From Gyromitra esculenta (Eukaryota; Ascomycota; Pezizomycetes; Pezizales; Discinaceae), in contig JBCAML010000008.1 of assembly GCA_038503075.1 (NCBI GenBank), positions 992,001 to 1,056,000 on the forward strand: 64,000 nt of DNA, given 5' to 3'. Each line of letters opens with the position of its first letter. The first letter of the stretch is position 1. Below are positions 34,801 to 46,936 of this stretch, piece after piece. The notes under the pieces are model-generated. The model saw nothing but the letters and a program-made list of their open reading frames with translations, had not been told where the DNA came from and made no database searches. The position numbers were made by a program, and so were the translations under genes.

Positions 34801-37800
34801 TCACCTATTTCCCCCATACATATCTGACTGCTGATGATAAGGCGGATATCTTTGCCCCTGTGAAGGTGGCGGATAATGAGGATGCTGCGGGGGCCCTTGC
34901 TGCGGATGATGCTGAGGATGATGGGGATGATGGGGGTGCTGGGGGTGTTGTGGAGGTCCTTGTTGCGGATGATGCTGAGGAGGGCTTTGCTGCTGCTGAT
35001 GAGAATGTTGCTGCTGAGGATGAGAATGGTGCTGGTGTGATGAGGGTGGCATGGGTGGTGGAGTGTGCATGGGTGGCGGGGTATACGGGCTATTCTGTGA
35101 GTATGATGGAGAATATGTCCGTGGCTGGGAGGGATAATAACGAGAGTGTATTGATCCCTGTGACAATTGATGGGGTGGTTGCTGTGAACCGGACGGAGTT
35201 TTTCGATGTGATTGGGGAATTTGGGGTGTAGATGGATATATGGCAGATTCCCTAACGGATATAGTATCACGCCCTGAAGGGTAAGCTGCGTCCCTAGCTG
35301 GTGGTGGGTAGGCAGGTTCGCGTGGCGCAGGAGCTGCAGTATATGGAGATTCTCGGGGCCCAGAAGAAAACGGAGATAACCGCGCCCTTGAGGCGTTCGG
35401 CATCCCGTGTGTATGGGCACCACCTGTCATCATTAATGGCAACTGCGTCATCGGTTGACGGCCATTATGAGATTGCTCATACTGCGAAAACCCTCTAGGT
35501 TGCTCCCTCGGTTGTGTATGTAAATGCGACTGGGTTTGCGGGTGCTGAGATTGAGAATGCTGCGGCTGCGAGTGTTGAGGCTGGGGGTGTTGAGGTTGAG
35601 CATGTTGAGGTTGCTGGTGTTGGGGAGGATGCTGTGGCGGATGTTGAGGCTGTGGGTGCTGAAGCTGAGAATGTTGCTGCTGTTGCTGGGGAGTCTGCGG
35701 CCGTGTTTGCGAAGAGAAGAATGCAGCCCCGCTCTGCGGTCGTGGTGGAGGGTCCTCTTTTGCAGGATTAAGTAGAGAGTGGATACTTGTTGGCCGTTTG
35801 GAAAACGAAGCAGGAGTTGACGGTGGAGGAGTCTGATTTGGCGGCGGCTGTTGCACCGGTGGACGCGGAGCTTGATTTTGTGGAGCACTAGTTAGAGGAG
35901 GTTGGTAGCCAGCGGCCAGTTGTTGCACTGCTGAAGGTGCAGACATCGGGCGAGGAGTGGGTGCCTGCAAAGTATGCGAGGAGTGGGAGGGATGACTTTG
36001 CTGGGGATGCATTGGGGGAGCATTTTGGTGACTCTGTTGCATGGAGGCTGGATTTGGATGCCTGTGCTCCATAACAGAATTACTTTGATGCCTCTGCTCC
36101 ATCAAGGGTGTGTTCTGATGGCGCTGTTCCATCACAGCATTTTGATGCCTCGGTTCCATAGATGGACCATTGACGGGCGGCGCGTTTGGTCTTTGCTGAG
36201 GTGGAGGGGCAAAAGCCTGTTGCGAAATCGGAGATGGTTGGGAATTAGTCCGGTGATGATGCGCCGTCTCTGAATAATAGGTCGCTCTAGCTTGCTGAGC
36301 TTGGTTGGGTGCATGAATTTGCTGCACTTGCTGTTGCATCTGCTGCTGCTGGAGTTGGCCTTGAAGTTTCTGTGAGATTTGAAGACTTGGTTGTGATAGT
36401 GTCCTTGTATGGGAGATTGGCGGGTGTTGGGGAGTGGCAGGAGGGCTTTGATGGTGGGGTCTTTCCTGCAATCTCTCTTGCGTCCGTCCTTGTGGCTTCT
36501 CCTGAGGTAACCCTTCCCGCATACGCTCCTGAATCCTATTTAGCGGCAAACCATCATGCGATCTGTCATGCGGTCTCTCGTCGAACCTCCCCTGTAGCCT
36601 GTCGTGAGGCCTCTCGTGAGTTAATTCGCGCATCCTGTCATGCATCCTCTCCTGCTGCTGAGCCCTCTCCTGCTGAGCCCTCTCATGTTGGACCCTCTCC
36701 TGTTGGACCCTCTCCTGTTGAGCTCGCTCCTGTTGGACCCTTTCCTGCTGGGCTCTCTCTTGTTGGACCCTTTCCTGCTGGGCTCTCTCTTGTTGGGCCC
36801 TCTCCTGCTGAGCCCTCTCCTGCTGAGCCCTCTCCTGCTGGGCTCTCTCTTGTTGAGCCCTCTCTTGTTGAGCCCTCTCTCTCTCTCTGGCCGCTTGCTG
36901 TGTCCTATCCGGTTGCACTTGAAACCGTTCGCTTTCATTGAGTCTCTCTGTAAAACCCCCGACTGGCCCCCCCCTCAACCTCTCGTGGGGCCTCTCGGCG
37001 GGGTTCCTGTTTTGAGTCGCCATGGCCACGGGGGCAGATTGTTGCTGCTGGTGTTGCTGCAGGTGAGCAGGAGGTTGGGGTGGATTCGAAGAAGAATGAG
37101 GGCGTTGAAGGGGTGCCTCTATCATCTTCGATGGTTGGGTTTGCGGCTGTGGCTGCAATTGCGGGGGCATTACAGGCTTAACCACCACCATCACCTCTTC
37201 TTTTATAGGAACGGGGGCAGAAGATGAAGGTGGTGGCTGAAGCTGAGGCGGAGGCGGAGCTCCTTGCGCCGTAGGAGGTTGAACTTGGATCTGTACATGT
37301 ACTGGAATTGCTGTGGGTGTAGGAGTAGTAGGCATAGAAGAAATTGCATGATTTGGGGGTCCTGGCGTTCCTTGTGGTGACCCTGCTGATGGATCCGTAT
37401 TCGAGATGAGCATTCTTGGTGTCGGGCCAGTGTCATACCGTTTCTTGGGTAACGCAGCTGGTTTCGGAGGCTCGGGAACACGCTCGCCAGCCTTGATCTT
37501 TCGATCTGCATCTTCAGCTATTTCCTTATATTCGGTCTTCCCATTCTCGACTTGCCGAGTATAGAAATTGCGAACCTATAAAACAAAATTCGCACATTAA
37601 CCCGAGATGAACTAGCTTCATAAAACAAAAAAGGCCTGCTTACCATGACCGTCGTTTTCGATGCTAATCGTTGACTAATCTGAGCCCAATTCGTACCATA
37701 AGAAGCCAATAAGTGCGGAAAATCACTCTGTTCTGGAACGCTCCAATAACTAGACGTCGAAGCCATTGGTTTTTCTGCCCCTTTATCTTTCTTTGGTGTC

Positions 37801-40800
37801 GGTGTCGATGGCGGAGGCAAAGGCACAGGTGTTGTCGGGAGAGTCGGAGGCTGTTGAAGAGGGGTTGGTGGTTGCTCTGTTTGAATCTGTACTTGGGGAT
37901 TCAACTGTTGAATAATAACTGGCTTTTTGTCCTCCACAACTACCAGCTCTGGGAATATCTCAATTTTTGTTGGTAGTATATTATCGATAATGTCAGGCTC
38001 CCTCTCACGGAAATCTTCCTTTTTCTTTTCTTCCTTTCTCTCAATTTTCTCCGGGACAGGTGCTAAGACTGGTGGGGTTGGAACAGGAGCTGACAATTGA
38101 ACCGCCGTGTTTGCCGGTGTTTTCACTCTCTTTTGTCCCCCTCCCCGTCCAGCGTTGTTGCCACCCCTAGGTCTCTTCGTCCCCTTCTCTATCTTTTCTC
38201 CGTCATCATCGCCACCTTTCGAATCTCTACTTCCTCTCTTTGAACCCCCTCCGTTCGTCCCTATGACTTCTGCATCGATGCTATTGTTATTGTTACTTGC
38301 ATCAATACCAAACACAGGTGCTGCAGCCCTTTTCGGTCTCCCGGTCTCAGTCATAGCGGCCGGTGTCACATCCTCCGAATCAGCACCCTCATCATCTTCT
38401 CCAGTACCAACTCCTCCTCTTCGTCCCAAATCCGCAATCAGAGCACTCTGTCTAGTTCTCTGGCTACTCGCCTGCTTTCGCTTCCCTTTCCTTGCTCCTC
38501 TCTTACCAGGACCCTTCACAAGCTCCTTGTAGTTAAATGTCTTTTTTGTCATATAATAATGGAGAATACAAGCCTTAAAATCTCTACCCTCAATCACCTG
38601 CGCAATCTTCCCCCATTGCTTAGGGAATTGTGCGTATCGTTCGCAGAAGATCTTTTGCTCCGTCTCTTTCCAGTCATCAGGCGCAACATGGAACTGGAAC
38701 TCTGCCAAAACTTCTTCGTTTGTTCTAAGCAGCCGGTTGGTGTTTTTGAAGATCAATATCTCGCTAGGATCAATGATCATATCTGGAACAACTGCCTCAC
38801 GCGCATTTTGATCCTTCGCCTTCGTATCTGCAGCTTTCTGTTGTTCTTCTTCAGCTAGACCCTTCAGCACCTGTTCCATTTCGGCTTCACTCCTAACCAC
38901 ATCTGAAGGCGCATTTCTACCAGCTCGCCTCCCAACGGTCTCAGGTGCCACGACGGTAGTTAGTACTGGGGAGGTACCCATCTCCGCCGGCTCGGAAGCG
39001 CCTTTCTTCTTACGAGTGGCATCTTTATCCATATCTTGGCATCTTTCGTACCATGGTTCAAATAACTCCTTGAACTTACGTTTCAGGCTAGTTTCCTTTT
39101 CATGGGCCGCTTTTCTCTCCTCAGATATATGTGCGACTATAAGCTCTCGTATGTGTTCGTGCTCCTCAATATTAGTTCGGAAAAAGTCATAGTCCGATGG
39201 TTTCATGGGAGGGCCCGAGCGAAAGAATGGAAGATCAGGATGGGCCGGATGTCTGTTATTGGAGCCGTTTCTGAGTGATTCGTCGCATTCTGATTCAATT
39301 GAAGCTGCTTCAGATGAAGCTCGTGAGTTCGAGTTCGAAGGAGACAGCGATGGCGAGACGGAAATTGGTAGCAAAACTTCTTCCGAGTGATCAAATTCCA
39401 TCTCTTTCTCACTCTGCTGCTGGTTGAACTGCGCTTGTATCTGCCGCTCAACCTTTTCCTCCTGCTTCCGCTCTTCTTGGTTAAGAAGTTCTTCTTTCTC
39501 GTGTTTATTCATATCATGGTCCTCCTTCTCAGGCTGCTGTGTTTCTGGTTGTGGCGACTGTGGCTTATCCAACTCCATTTTAGTCACAGCTTCTTCTCCT
39601 ACAACCAATTTGACCTCTGGTTCCATAGTCTTTGGAGAACGAGAACGAGCCGCTTCTGCTTCTGCAGCAAGCTCAATCTCCCTGTCGATCTCGATAACCT
39701 GAGCAGCATGGCCAGCTTTGCGTTTTGCCAGCTCGGCTAGCTTTTGTGTTAGTCGATCAATCTCCCTGTCGATATCGGCAATTTTAAGAGCCACGTCCGC
39801 CTGGGTTAACAAAATATCATCATCTTCCTCCTCTAGGTCATCTTCAATCTTGACAATAGGAGCCGGCTGGGGTTGAGATTGTGGTGGGGGCAGGGGCGGC
39901 GATTTCTCTAATACGGGTTCCTTCCTTTCTGGTATCGGCTTAGCAGCATCGACGAGTTCCGCGTCCTTGATTTCCTTGGGGGAGAGCTCTGATCTTTTCT
40001 CTTCTTTCGCCTTGACGGGATTATGAGCGTCTGTCATCTCCACATCTTCCCTAACGGCTAGCCTCTCCGCCTCCATGCCAGGTCTAGAGCCCCTCCTTCC
40101 CCTGTCCATCCCTCTATTTATACTCATACTCATACCCATTCCGCCGTTACCACGGCCACTCCTATAGCTTCCCATAGTACTACCATCGTCGACTTCTCGC
40201 TTGACAATTGCACCTCCGAAGTTACTCCCGCCTCTAAAATTATTGCGTGCCGCCCTCCAGTATGTGCCTCGAGAAGCCTGGAGCGCTCTTGGTGCGGTCG
40301 GAGGTTGAATTGGTTTAGCTGGGCTAATGCTAACACCAGCTGGTGCTGTTGGAGTATGTTGCGTAGAGTTGTGTGTAGAGCTGGTAGAACCATAGCTAGG
40401 ACCACTAACAGGATTTAGAATATTGTTAAATCCTTGTCTAGATGAAGATGAACTTCCCGGTCTGGATGGCCCAGACAATGTCGTACTTGAAGCACGCTGG
40501 GCAGGGTGCGCCGGCGTAGTCCATACTTCGGCGCCAGCGCTAGGGGCGGGCTCTGTGTTTCCAAAAGAGGTAGGCTGTTCCGAAACATGCTGTGGAATAT
40601 GGGCGTAAGTTCTATCTCTATCACCCTCACTCTTCACAACCGTTTCAATCTCCCTGATCCGATCCGGATGTACATGCCCAATTATATCCAACCTAGTCAT
40701 GACAGGTCCTGCGGAGGATTGTTTGGCGGGAACGCTCTGAGGCTGAGACTGCGGGTGTTGCTGCTGCGGCTGTGTATTGTTCCAGTACTCTGCGGACCCA

Positions 40801-42814
40801 CCTCGCTCCTTCGAGCCCCATTTACGATCTGCATCCTTGCGGCTCTCCCTATCTACACCAGCTCTTGGCCCTGTTGGCGGCGGCCCTCCCCTAGGCCCTG
40901 TTGGCGGAGGAGCTCCGGTTCCTGCCCTAGGTCCTGAAGGTGGTTGTATCTGTGGTGGCGGCGGCGAGTACGGCCTTGAGGAGGTCGCAGACACAGGCGT
41001 GATTCCAGTGCTTGGGGCATGTGTCGTTGAGGGGGTAGGCACTTTTAGCTCTGTCGACAACGGAGAGATCAATTTACCATCTTCGATAGCCTCCTTCTTT
41101 GGTTGCGAAACTCGATCACTAGTGCGAGTATCAAGTCGATAGTCTACCTTCCCAGTGACATCTCGCTCAGTCCTCTCTTTGTCGTAGTCTTTATCTCTAT
41201 CCCGATACTGGATCGGCGGCAATGTGTTGCTCATGCCACTAACAGATCGGCGTCCTTGAGAAGCCCACTGACCGGTTGTGTTCGCTCCATTCTGATATGA
41301 CTGGATTCTGGCTTGCTGGGATTGTTGGGGGGTTGACGAATAGGAACTAGGACCAGTAGGGCCTGGAATAGGTGGATAACCTCCATGGTATGCGGGAACA
41401 GATGGCGGCGGGGTGCCAGAAGGTGCTGGATGGGGTAGCGCCGAAAACCTAGCTCGTTCAGCTTCACGGTTGCGATTATATCTATACCGAGAGCAGTGTG
41501 GAAAAGGCAATCGGGGATTAGCCATCCCATTCCAAAAGAAAGACAGGATTTTCCATGCAACAAATGGAATGGACGGCTGGGTGGCTAAAAAGAGAGAAGA
41601 AAGACAAACGGGGCAGTAAAGAAACAAGAGGGCAGGATCTGAACAATCGTGAAATAAAAAATAATACGAGATATATAAAGAAGAAAAGTATACAAGGAAA
41701 CATAATATACTCACTCTGCAGCATCCCGCTCTCTTTTCTCTCGCTCCCTATCTCCCCTATTCGGATCATAGGCGTCTCTCACCTCTCTAGGCCTTTCGAC
41801 GACTCTTGATTCACGACTGTCTCGGTCAAGTGGCTTATAAGCAAACCTTTGTTCTCTCTCACGTTCTCTCTCTCTCTCGCGTTCCGAGCGCTCCCTTTCC
41901 CTTTCCCTTTCCCTCTCTCGATCGAAGCCAGGCCTTCTATCTCCTCCAAAACCACCCCTTTCAGGCCTATCCCTGTCACCTCTGCCTGTGTATAACGACG
42001 GCACTCCTCTCTCCCTCTCCCGTGATGGCGACCTGGGCCTATGAAAGCCCTCCCTCTCTCTCGATCTACCTCGATATCCGCCACGTCCATCTCTAAGATC
42101 TCTATCACGATCCCTGAAGCCCATACCTCCAAACCCTCCCCCACGCCCATATTCCGGATAATCGCGTTCTCGACTCCTGCCCCTACCACCTCTCCCACCA
42201 CCGCCAAGGCTCCCAGAATCCCATTCACTGGACCTCCTTCGTCCACCACGAAACGCTCGATCACTTTCGTTCGAAGTGGCATAGCTGGGTGCAAATACCG
42301 GTCCTCCAGAGGTTGCTATTCCACCCGAGCCAGGTGCCGACACAGGGGACCTACTCTGCCCTGCTGGCGGCATAGCAGAAGAAGCACCCCTTCCGGCGCT
42401 TGCCCGGGGCGCTGATGGGGGGACTGATCCTCTTGATCCGGGACCTTGCCCTCCAGTCTGAGCATAGTGGCCATGTCCACTGTGGTGGGGAGAAAGAGCT
42501 GAAGGTTGGGAAAACGAAGACTTATGTGGTGAATGAGCAGGCGGACCATTATTACCACCGCCACCGCTACCAGCCCCAGACGATGGCAAGGTGTTGGTGT
42601 ATAGGGCCTTTGGCCCCTTTGGTGCATTTTGCGGGAAATCGCGTGTTGGTTCACTTTGACGTGCTGGAGGCCCTACGTAAGCTATTTGAGGCTCCCTACC
42701 AAACTGAGGCGTCGCTGGAGGAGGTTGGTGAGTTGATACTGAAGCTCGCCGTGGGAAAGGAGAGGTAGGGCGTGAATGTGACGATCCCGCCGGAGGATCC
42801 CGGCGAGTTGACAT
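34801..42814 (-). CDS. SNT1: SNT1/NCoR-like SANT-domain protein, Set3 complex subunit
   Basis: Three exons, 42814-41715, 41481-37644, 37575-34801; introns 41482-41714 (233 bp) and 37576-37643; 2570 aa. Nuclear co-repressor scaffold expected to hold histone deacetylases (Set3C/SMRT-NCoR-like). SANT1 lies near residues 1300-1345 (DDWKETEQKIFCERYAQFPK, then QWGKIAQVI and ACILHYYMTKK). SANT2 lies near 1610-1660, spanning the second intron (YWSVPEQSDFPHLLASYGTN, then VRNFYTRQ). The N-terminus is Ser/Pro-rich with an Arg/Glu repeat tract at about 295-320. The C-terminal 900 residues are extremely Gln/Pro/His-rich, with QERAQ repeats (about 1875-1955) and HPQ-type repeats (about 2265-2335). The first intron is chosen because it alone keeps the DAAEYNRNREAERARF join in frame. 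Long frames on the other strand here are shadows of this repetitive code. Confidence 0.9.
36649..36885. repeat. 15-bp in-frame minisatellite encoding QERAQ/QERVQ
   Basis: About 14 tandem 15-bp units of the type AGCCCTCTCCTGCTG lie within SNT1 exon 3 and encode QERAQ or QERVQ pentapeptides. Divisibility by three preserves the frame under unit gain or loss. Confidence 0.9.
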
Positions 42815-45800
42815 ATTACACGCTAGGGTTCCTTAAAAAGGGCAAGGAGGTTGAATATATATAATTCCGCCAAAGATGATTTGTGAAGATTAGTGATGCC
42901 CTGTGATGATGTTGTATCACAACGTGTCGGATTAATGGTTCTGTACCGATTTAGCTGTTGAAGCCCCAAGAGTTATGCAAAGGGATATTGTTGGATTGAG
43001 AATACGCACAGCGTACAGCTTTAATAGCTCTAATTTCCGGATTCTGATGGCGGCCCTTTTTTGGGGGGGGGTGTAAAAGTAGGCCCGTCGATTGCAGAGA
43101 GTAAGTCAAAACCAAACAGCGAAGCCGACGTCGCTGAATGTTGAATTCGAAAATGTAAAATAGAGAACGTAAAGAAAAGCAAATGGATATATGTCACGAG
43201 GCGGTCCGTGATGATGAGAAGTAGATAAGATCAGGCCGTTAACCTCCCCTGGGGTCGTCCTCTGGGCAATGCGTTGCGCTGGAGCGTTGAGCGCTTCACC
43301 GTCTGTCTGCTCCCACAACTTCAAAATGTATCGATTGACGCGTCAATAGGAACTGCTTCTTCTTTCGGCTGCCGAGTTCTGTTTCTTTTATGTCCTGAAT
43401 GATCCTCCCCGTCCTTCGTTCCTTCCCTCCCTCCTATACCGATATCTCGTGGTTGTACTATGTATCCAGGTATCTCCTGTTCCTCCGTGGCTCACGTGGT
43501 AATCAATATGGCTTCGTTTGCCTTCCGTCGTCGTCAATAGCGTCTTGCCGTATAGTCCCTGCCACAGACCAGCTCTACTCACAGGTGAAAGAATTGGAGG
43601 TTGCGGAGCAGCAGTCTGACGGACGGACGGACGGACGGACGAACAGTCAAGGTGTACTGCGGCGGTCTCGAACGACCAAAGGGCAAAGTTGGTTTCGGGG
43701 CGCCAAGAACAACCAGACCCAATCAATCTCGCGACCACACACCACCGTGCCTGGTTACACTCGAATGTCTCACCCACACACCTTCCACTGTCCAGTCCTT
43801 TTTCCGAAGAAGGACTTACCTTTTTCTCCTCCACCGCCTGTCTGCTGCCTGCCTTCCCTTCCTCCCCTTCCCTCCATGCCCGCTCCACAAGCCTGGGCAA
43901 GAACTAGCATCGCCGCCACACCCAACAAGCCCCCACTTGGCCTAATAATGACCAAGCGCGTAACCCAATTCGCCGTGAACCTGGCTGGGCTGAGGAATGT
44001 GGTTAAATCTTCGCCTTGAAGGGTGGTGCCACCGGTGTGTCATACGTTTGTCGTCGTCAATTTGGAACACCCAAAAAAGATTTGAAGGGAATTGGAGGAA
44101 AATCACAAGTGGAGATGAACCCACACAGAAAACGAGAAATATCGAAGAGAAAAAAGGATCCTGGCTCCGGCGCAGGGAACGCGCAGGTAAGGCTAGGTTA
44201 CTACCACTCAGGAGAACAGTCGTCGCCAATGACCAAACACAATTCAAATCATGAAATATGCCATCCAACCACGGTGAATTATCGTCCCATGGTTGCCGTC
44301 CTCACTCTTTTGGGCGCGACGTCAGAAAGCCAATCCCATACAAATGGCCCATCCACCTTACACGATAACCTCGAACAAGGAATTTGATGGTTACATACAG
44401 TCAGGGCTCCTTCTCCTCTGTTTTACACCTTCTGCCGCCACCACACACTCAAAAAAAACAAAAACTCTGGCTTTGAGCATATACCCTTGTCCTTGCCAAT
44501 CCAGATCTTGCAATTATTGATGCAGCTAATCTGCATGTAGCTGGGCCGAGGACTATCGAAAGCCGGCAATTTACAGCTACATGTAGAGTACTCTATCTCA
44601 AGAGTCTACTCTACATAATGCACCTACTCTACATGTACTCGTAAGCAATTCTGATAAGGTTGGTTGGGGTAATTGACCTGATGGATTCATTTGCCTTTCT
44701 TTAGATCTTGATGCGGACACAGATACCTATTGGTAGTAATTCGTATAACATTGGGCACTGGTACTTTATATCGGCTGGTATGTATTTCAATAACCGTCGC
44801 TGGTCCCCGCTCGCTCACGAGGGAGACGTATGCGTGTACTACCGGCCACGAGTCGCGGAAGAGGCCATTTATACCTTCCATATCCACACGTGTCCGTGAT
44901 TGCTCGACGTTTCCCGACCTGACAAAAAGGGTATATGTTTCCTTCTTCTTCTGCTTGCTTGTTTCTCGGCCCGCGTGGTGCAATATCTACTCGAGCGGCA
45001 CGAGGCGATGTGGAAGCTCTGCCCCTCTCTCGACACGAATAGGCAATCTGGTCTCGATGAGCAAAACCCCCTCCTCGCTCAACAATCCTCAGCCTTGCCT
45101 CTCTTGCCGGCCAGTGATCCAAAATAAAAATAAAAACTAAATACCACAGCCGCCCCGACCGACCGTTGTCGAAGGCCTTCCAATGAAGGGACACGGGTCG
45201 TCTTGGCCTTCAATTCTTGACCTAAACCATTCACAGGTAATCAGGGCCGCACGCACCAGGAGTCAAAAGAAGATGAAACGAACCGAACCAGTGATGCATG
45301 AATAATAATGTACAGGGATGTGTGCTGTGGTAAGCAATGTGCACGGACATGGCGACATTGTGAGGAGTTGAGACATCCGCAAAGTCTGAAGGAGCCATAT
45401 GGGACTGCTAAAATTGCATCCAATTCGCTGCCCACAAGGAAATTTGGAAGATGACGGAGATCAATCGAATTTCGGCTTCCATTGGACATTTGGATTGGGC
45501 TTTTCCCAGCCGTGAAATCCCGAAAATTCGGGCTCTGGTCCTGAGACCCTCAAGCACGTGGAGGCTGAGGCTCCGTGTCTCATGGAATGTCGAATCAGAT
45601 AAGATCTCACGAGATAACCAAATTCCTCGGTAGAGGTTCTCAAATAAAATAAAAACAGAGTTTAAGCCACGCAGGACATCGCGATCATCCACCATCCCTG
45701 CTACCCTGCCGAAGAAAATGTTGAAATGATAATACCAACCCCCAAGACCGCTGTCTCAGGATTCAAGCTCCTGGAAAATACCTTTGTCGTCTAAGCGAAA

Positions 45801-46111
45801 TTGGTCTTCGCCCCTCGTCGTTCATAATTGCCGCGTCGGAACTAAACCCAGCCCAGCCGAACCCTAGTGAATGCGCATAGGTATGCTTCTTTACATGGGC
45901 GAACGTTCTATATACCATGCATCCGAGTGAAACCATACTACCTACCACGCTTGGCCACACACATCAGTGCACCCCATGACATCCTACTACCCACAAATAA
46001 CCCCACCACTGTTCACAGACGACAGAAACCATTTGAGTAAGATTAGTAGAATCACCTTATCAATAGAATGATATCAATAGACTAATCTATCTACTTCAGG
46101 ATCTTCCACTA
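42815..46111. other. 3.3-kb upstream region of SNT1 and intergenic
   Basis: No convincing gene. The frame at 43399-44019 lacks an ATG start and any domain. It holds an ACGG microsatellite (43617-43641) and a cluster of two TACATGTA palindromes (44578-44585, 44630-44637). A TATA-like stretch lies just upstream of the SNT1 start near 42855. Confidence 0.5.
43617..43641. repeat. Tetranucleotide microsatellite (ACGG)n
   Basis: About six perfect ACGG units. Confidence 0.9.
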
Positions 46112-46428
46112 TTTTGCCGAGCCCTGCTTCGACGCCGAGCATTGTTTCGATGCCGAGAAATGTTTTGATGCCGAGCATTGTTTCGACGCCGAGTCCCACT
46201 TCAATGGCGAGCCAGTTCCTAGGCTAAGTCTATTTTGATGCCTGGCGCTGTTCTAATGCCGAGCACTGTTTCGACGCCGAGCATCCCTTCAACGCCGAGC
46301 ACTGTTTTAACGCCGAGCATCCTTTCAACGCCGAGCATCCCTTTGACGCCGAGTCCCACTTTGATGGCAAGCTAGTTTCTATGCTGAGCCTATTCTGACG
46401 CCGAGAACCATTTCAACGCCGAGCACCT
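46112..46428 (+). repeat. 18-bp minisatellite with hexapeptide coding pattern
   Basis: Tandem 18-bp units around GACGCCGAGCATTGTTTC fill about 320 bp. A higher-order period of 160 bp is visible because GAGTCCCACT recurs at 46191 and 46351 with the same following sequence. Translated on the plus strand the units read F-D-A-E-H-C/P hexapeptides. The frame is open from 46113 to about 46236, then open again one base out of register from 46234 to about 46400. It may be a degenerate coding repeat or a purely structural minisatellite. It ends about 320 bp before the MULE frame. Confidence 0.85.
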
Positions 46429-46936
46429 AGCATGTTTCAGGATTACCAGTACTAAACTATTAATTTGGATCTCTCAGAAAGCTATGATGGCTACTAGATG
46501 CTGGTGGACTCGATGTCCTGTGAACTTGGGCTCTTTGTGCATGGTTTCCTCGACAACATCAATTTGAGAACCGGAGGTGACCACAAAGGGTATAAATGCA
46601 GTGCACAGTCCCCGGTAATTGTGATGCAGACATTTTAGCTCTCGGTTATGAGCGAAAGAGGGAAAACAAAAACAATCAACATTACTTTTGGGAATCAGTA
46701 AGTATTGCGATGAATTCTAAAATACTCAATTATTTTTACATAAAGGTATGAATAGAGCTGACGGTAAGGTTTTACCTACCAGCCCATCCGTGTTGCTTAA
46801 CTCAATTGCGTTTACCTTTTACTATTTGCTTCTGCCGTTGGCCCGCAATCCACTCAATATTCTTGTTTTTTACCTACGGTTCACACACTTTATCACTCGG
46901 TTGCTACAGGCAAATCTTATACGTCCTTCCAATCCA

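Noticed and set aside
35514..36941. Long plus-strand frames opposite SNT1
   Set aside because: They are antisense shadows of tandem repeats (L/P/S- or V/A/E-only composition) and have no splice logic.
43399..44019. 206-codon plus-strand frame upstream of SNT1
   Set aside because: Opens with a non-ATG codon, low-complexity, overlaps microsatellite, no domain or exon chain.
46112..46428. CRISPR-like array
   Set aside because: Units are contiguous without unique spacers; it is a minisatellite in a eukaryote.
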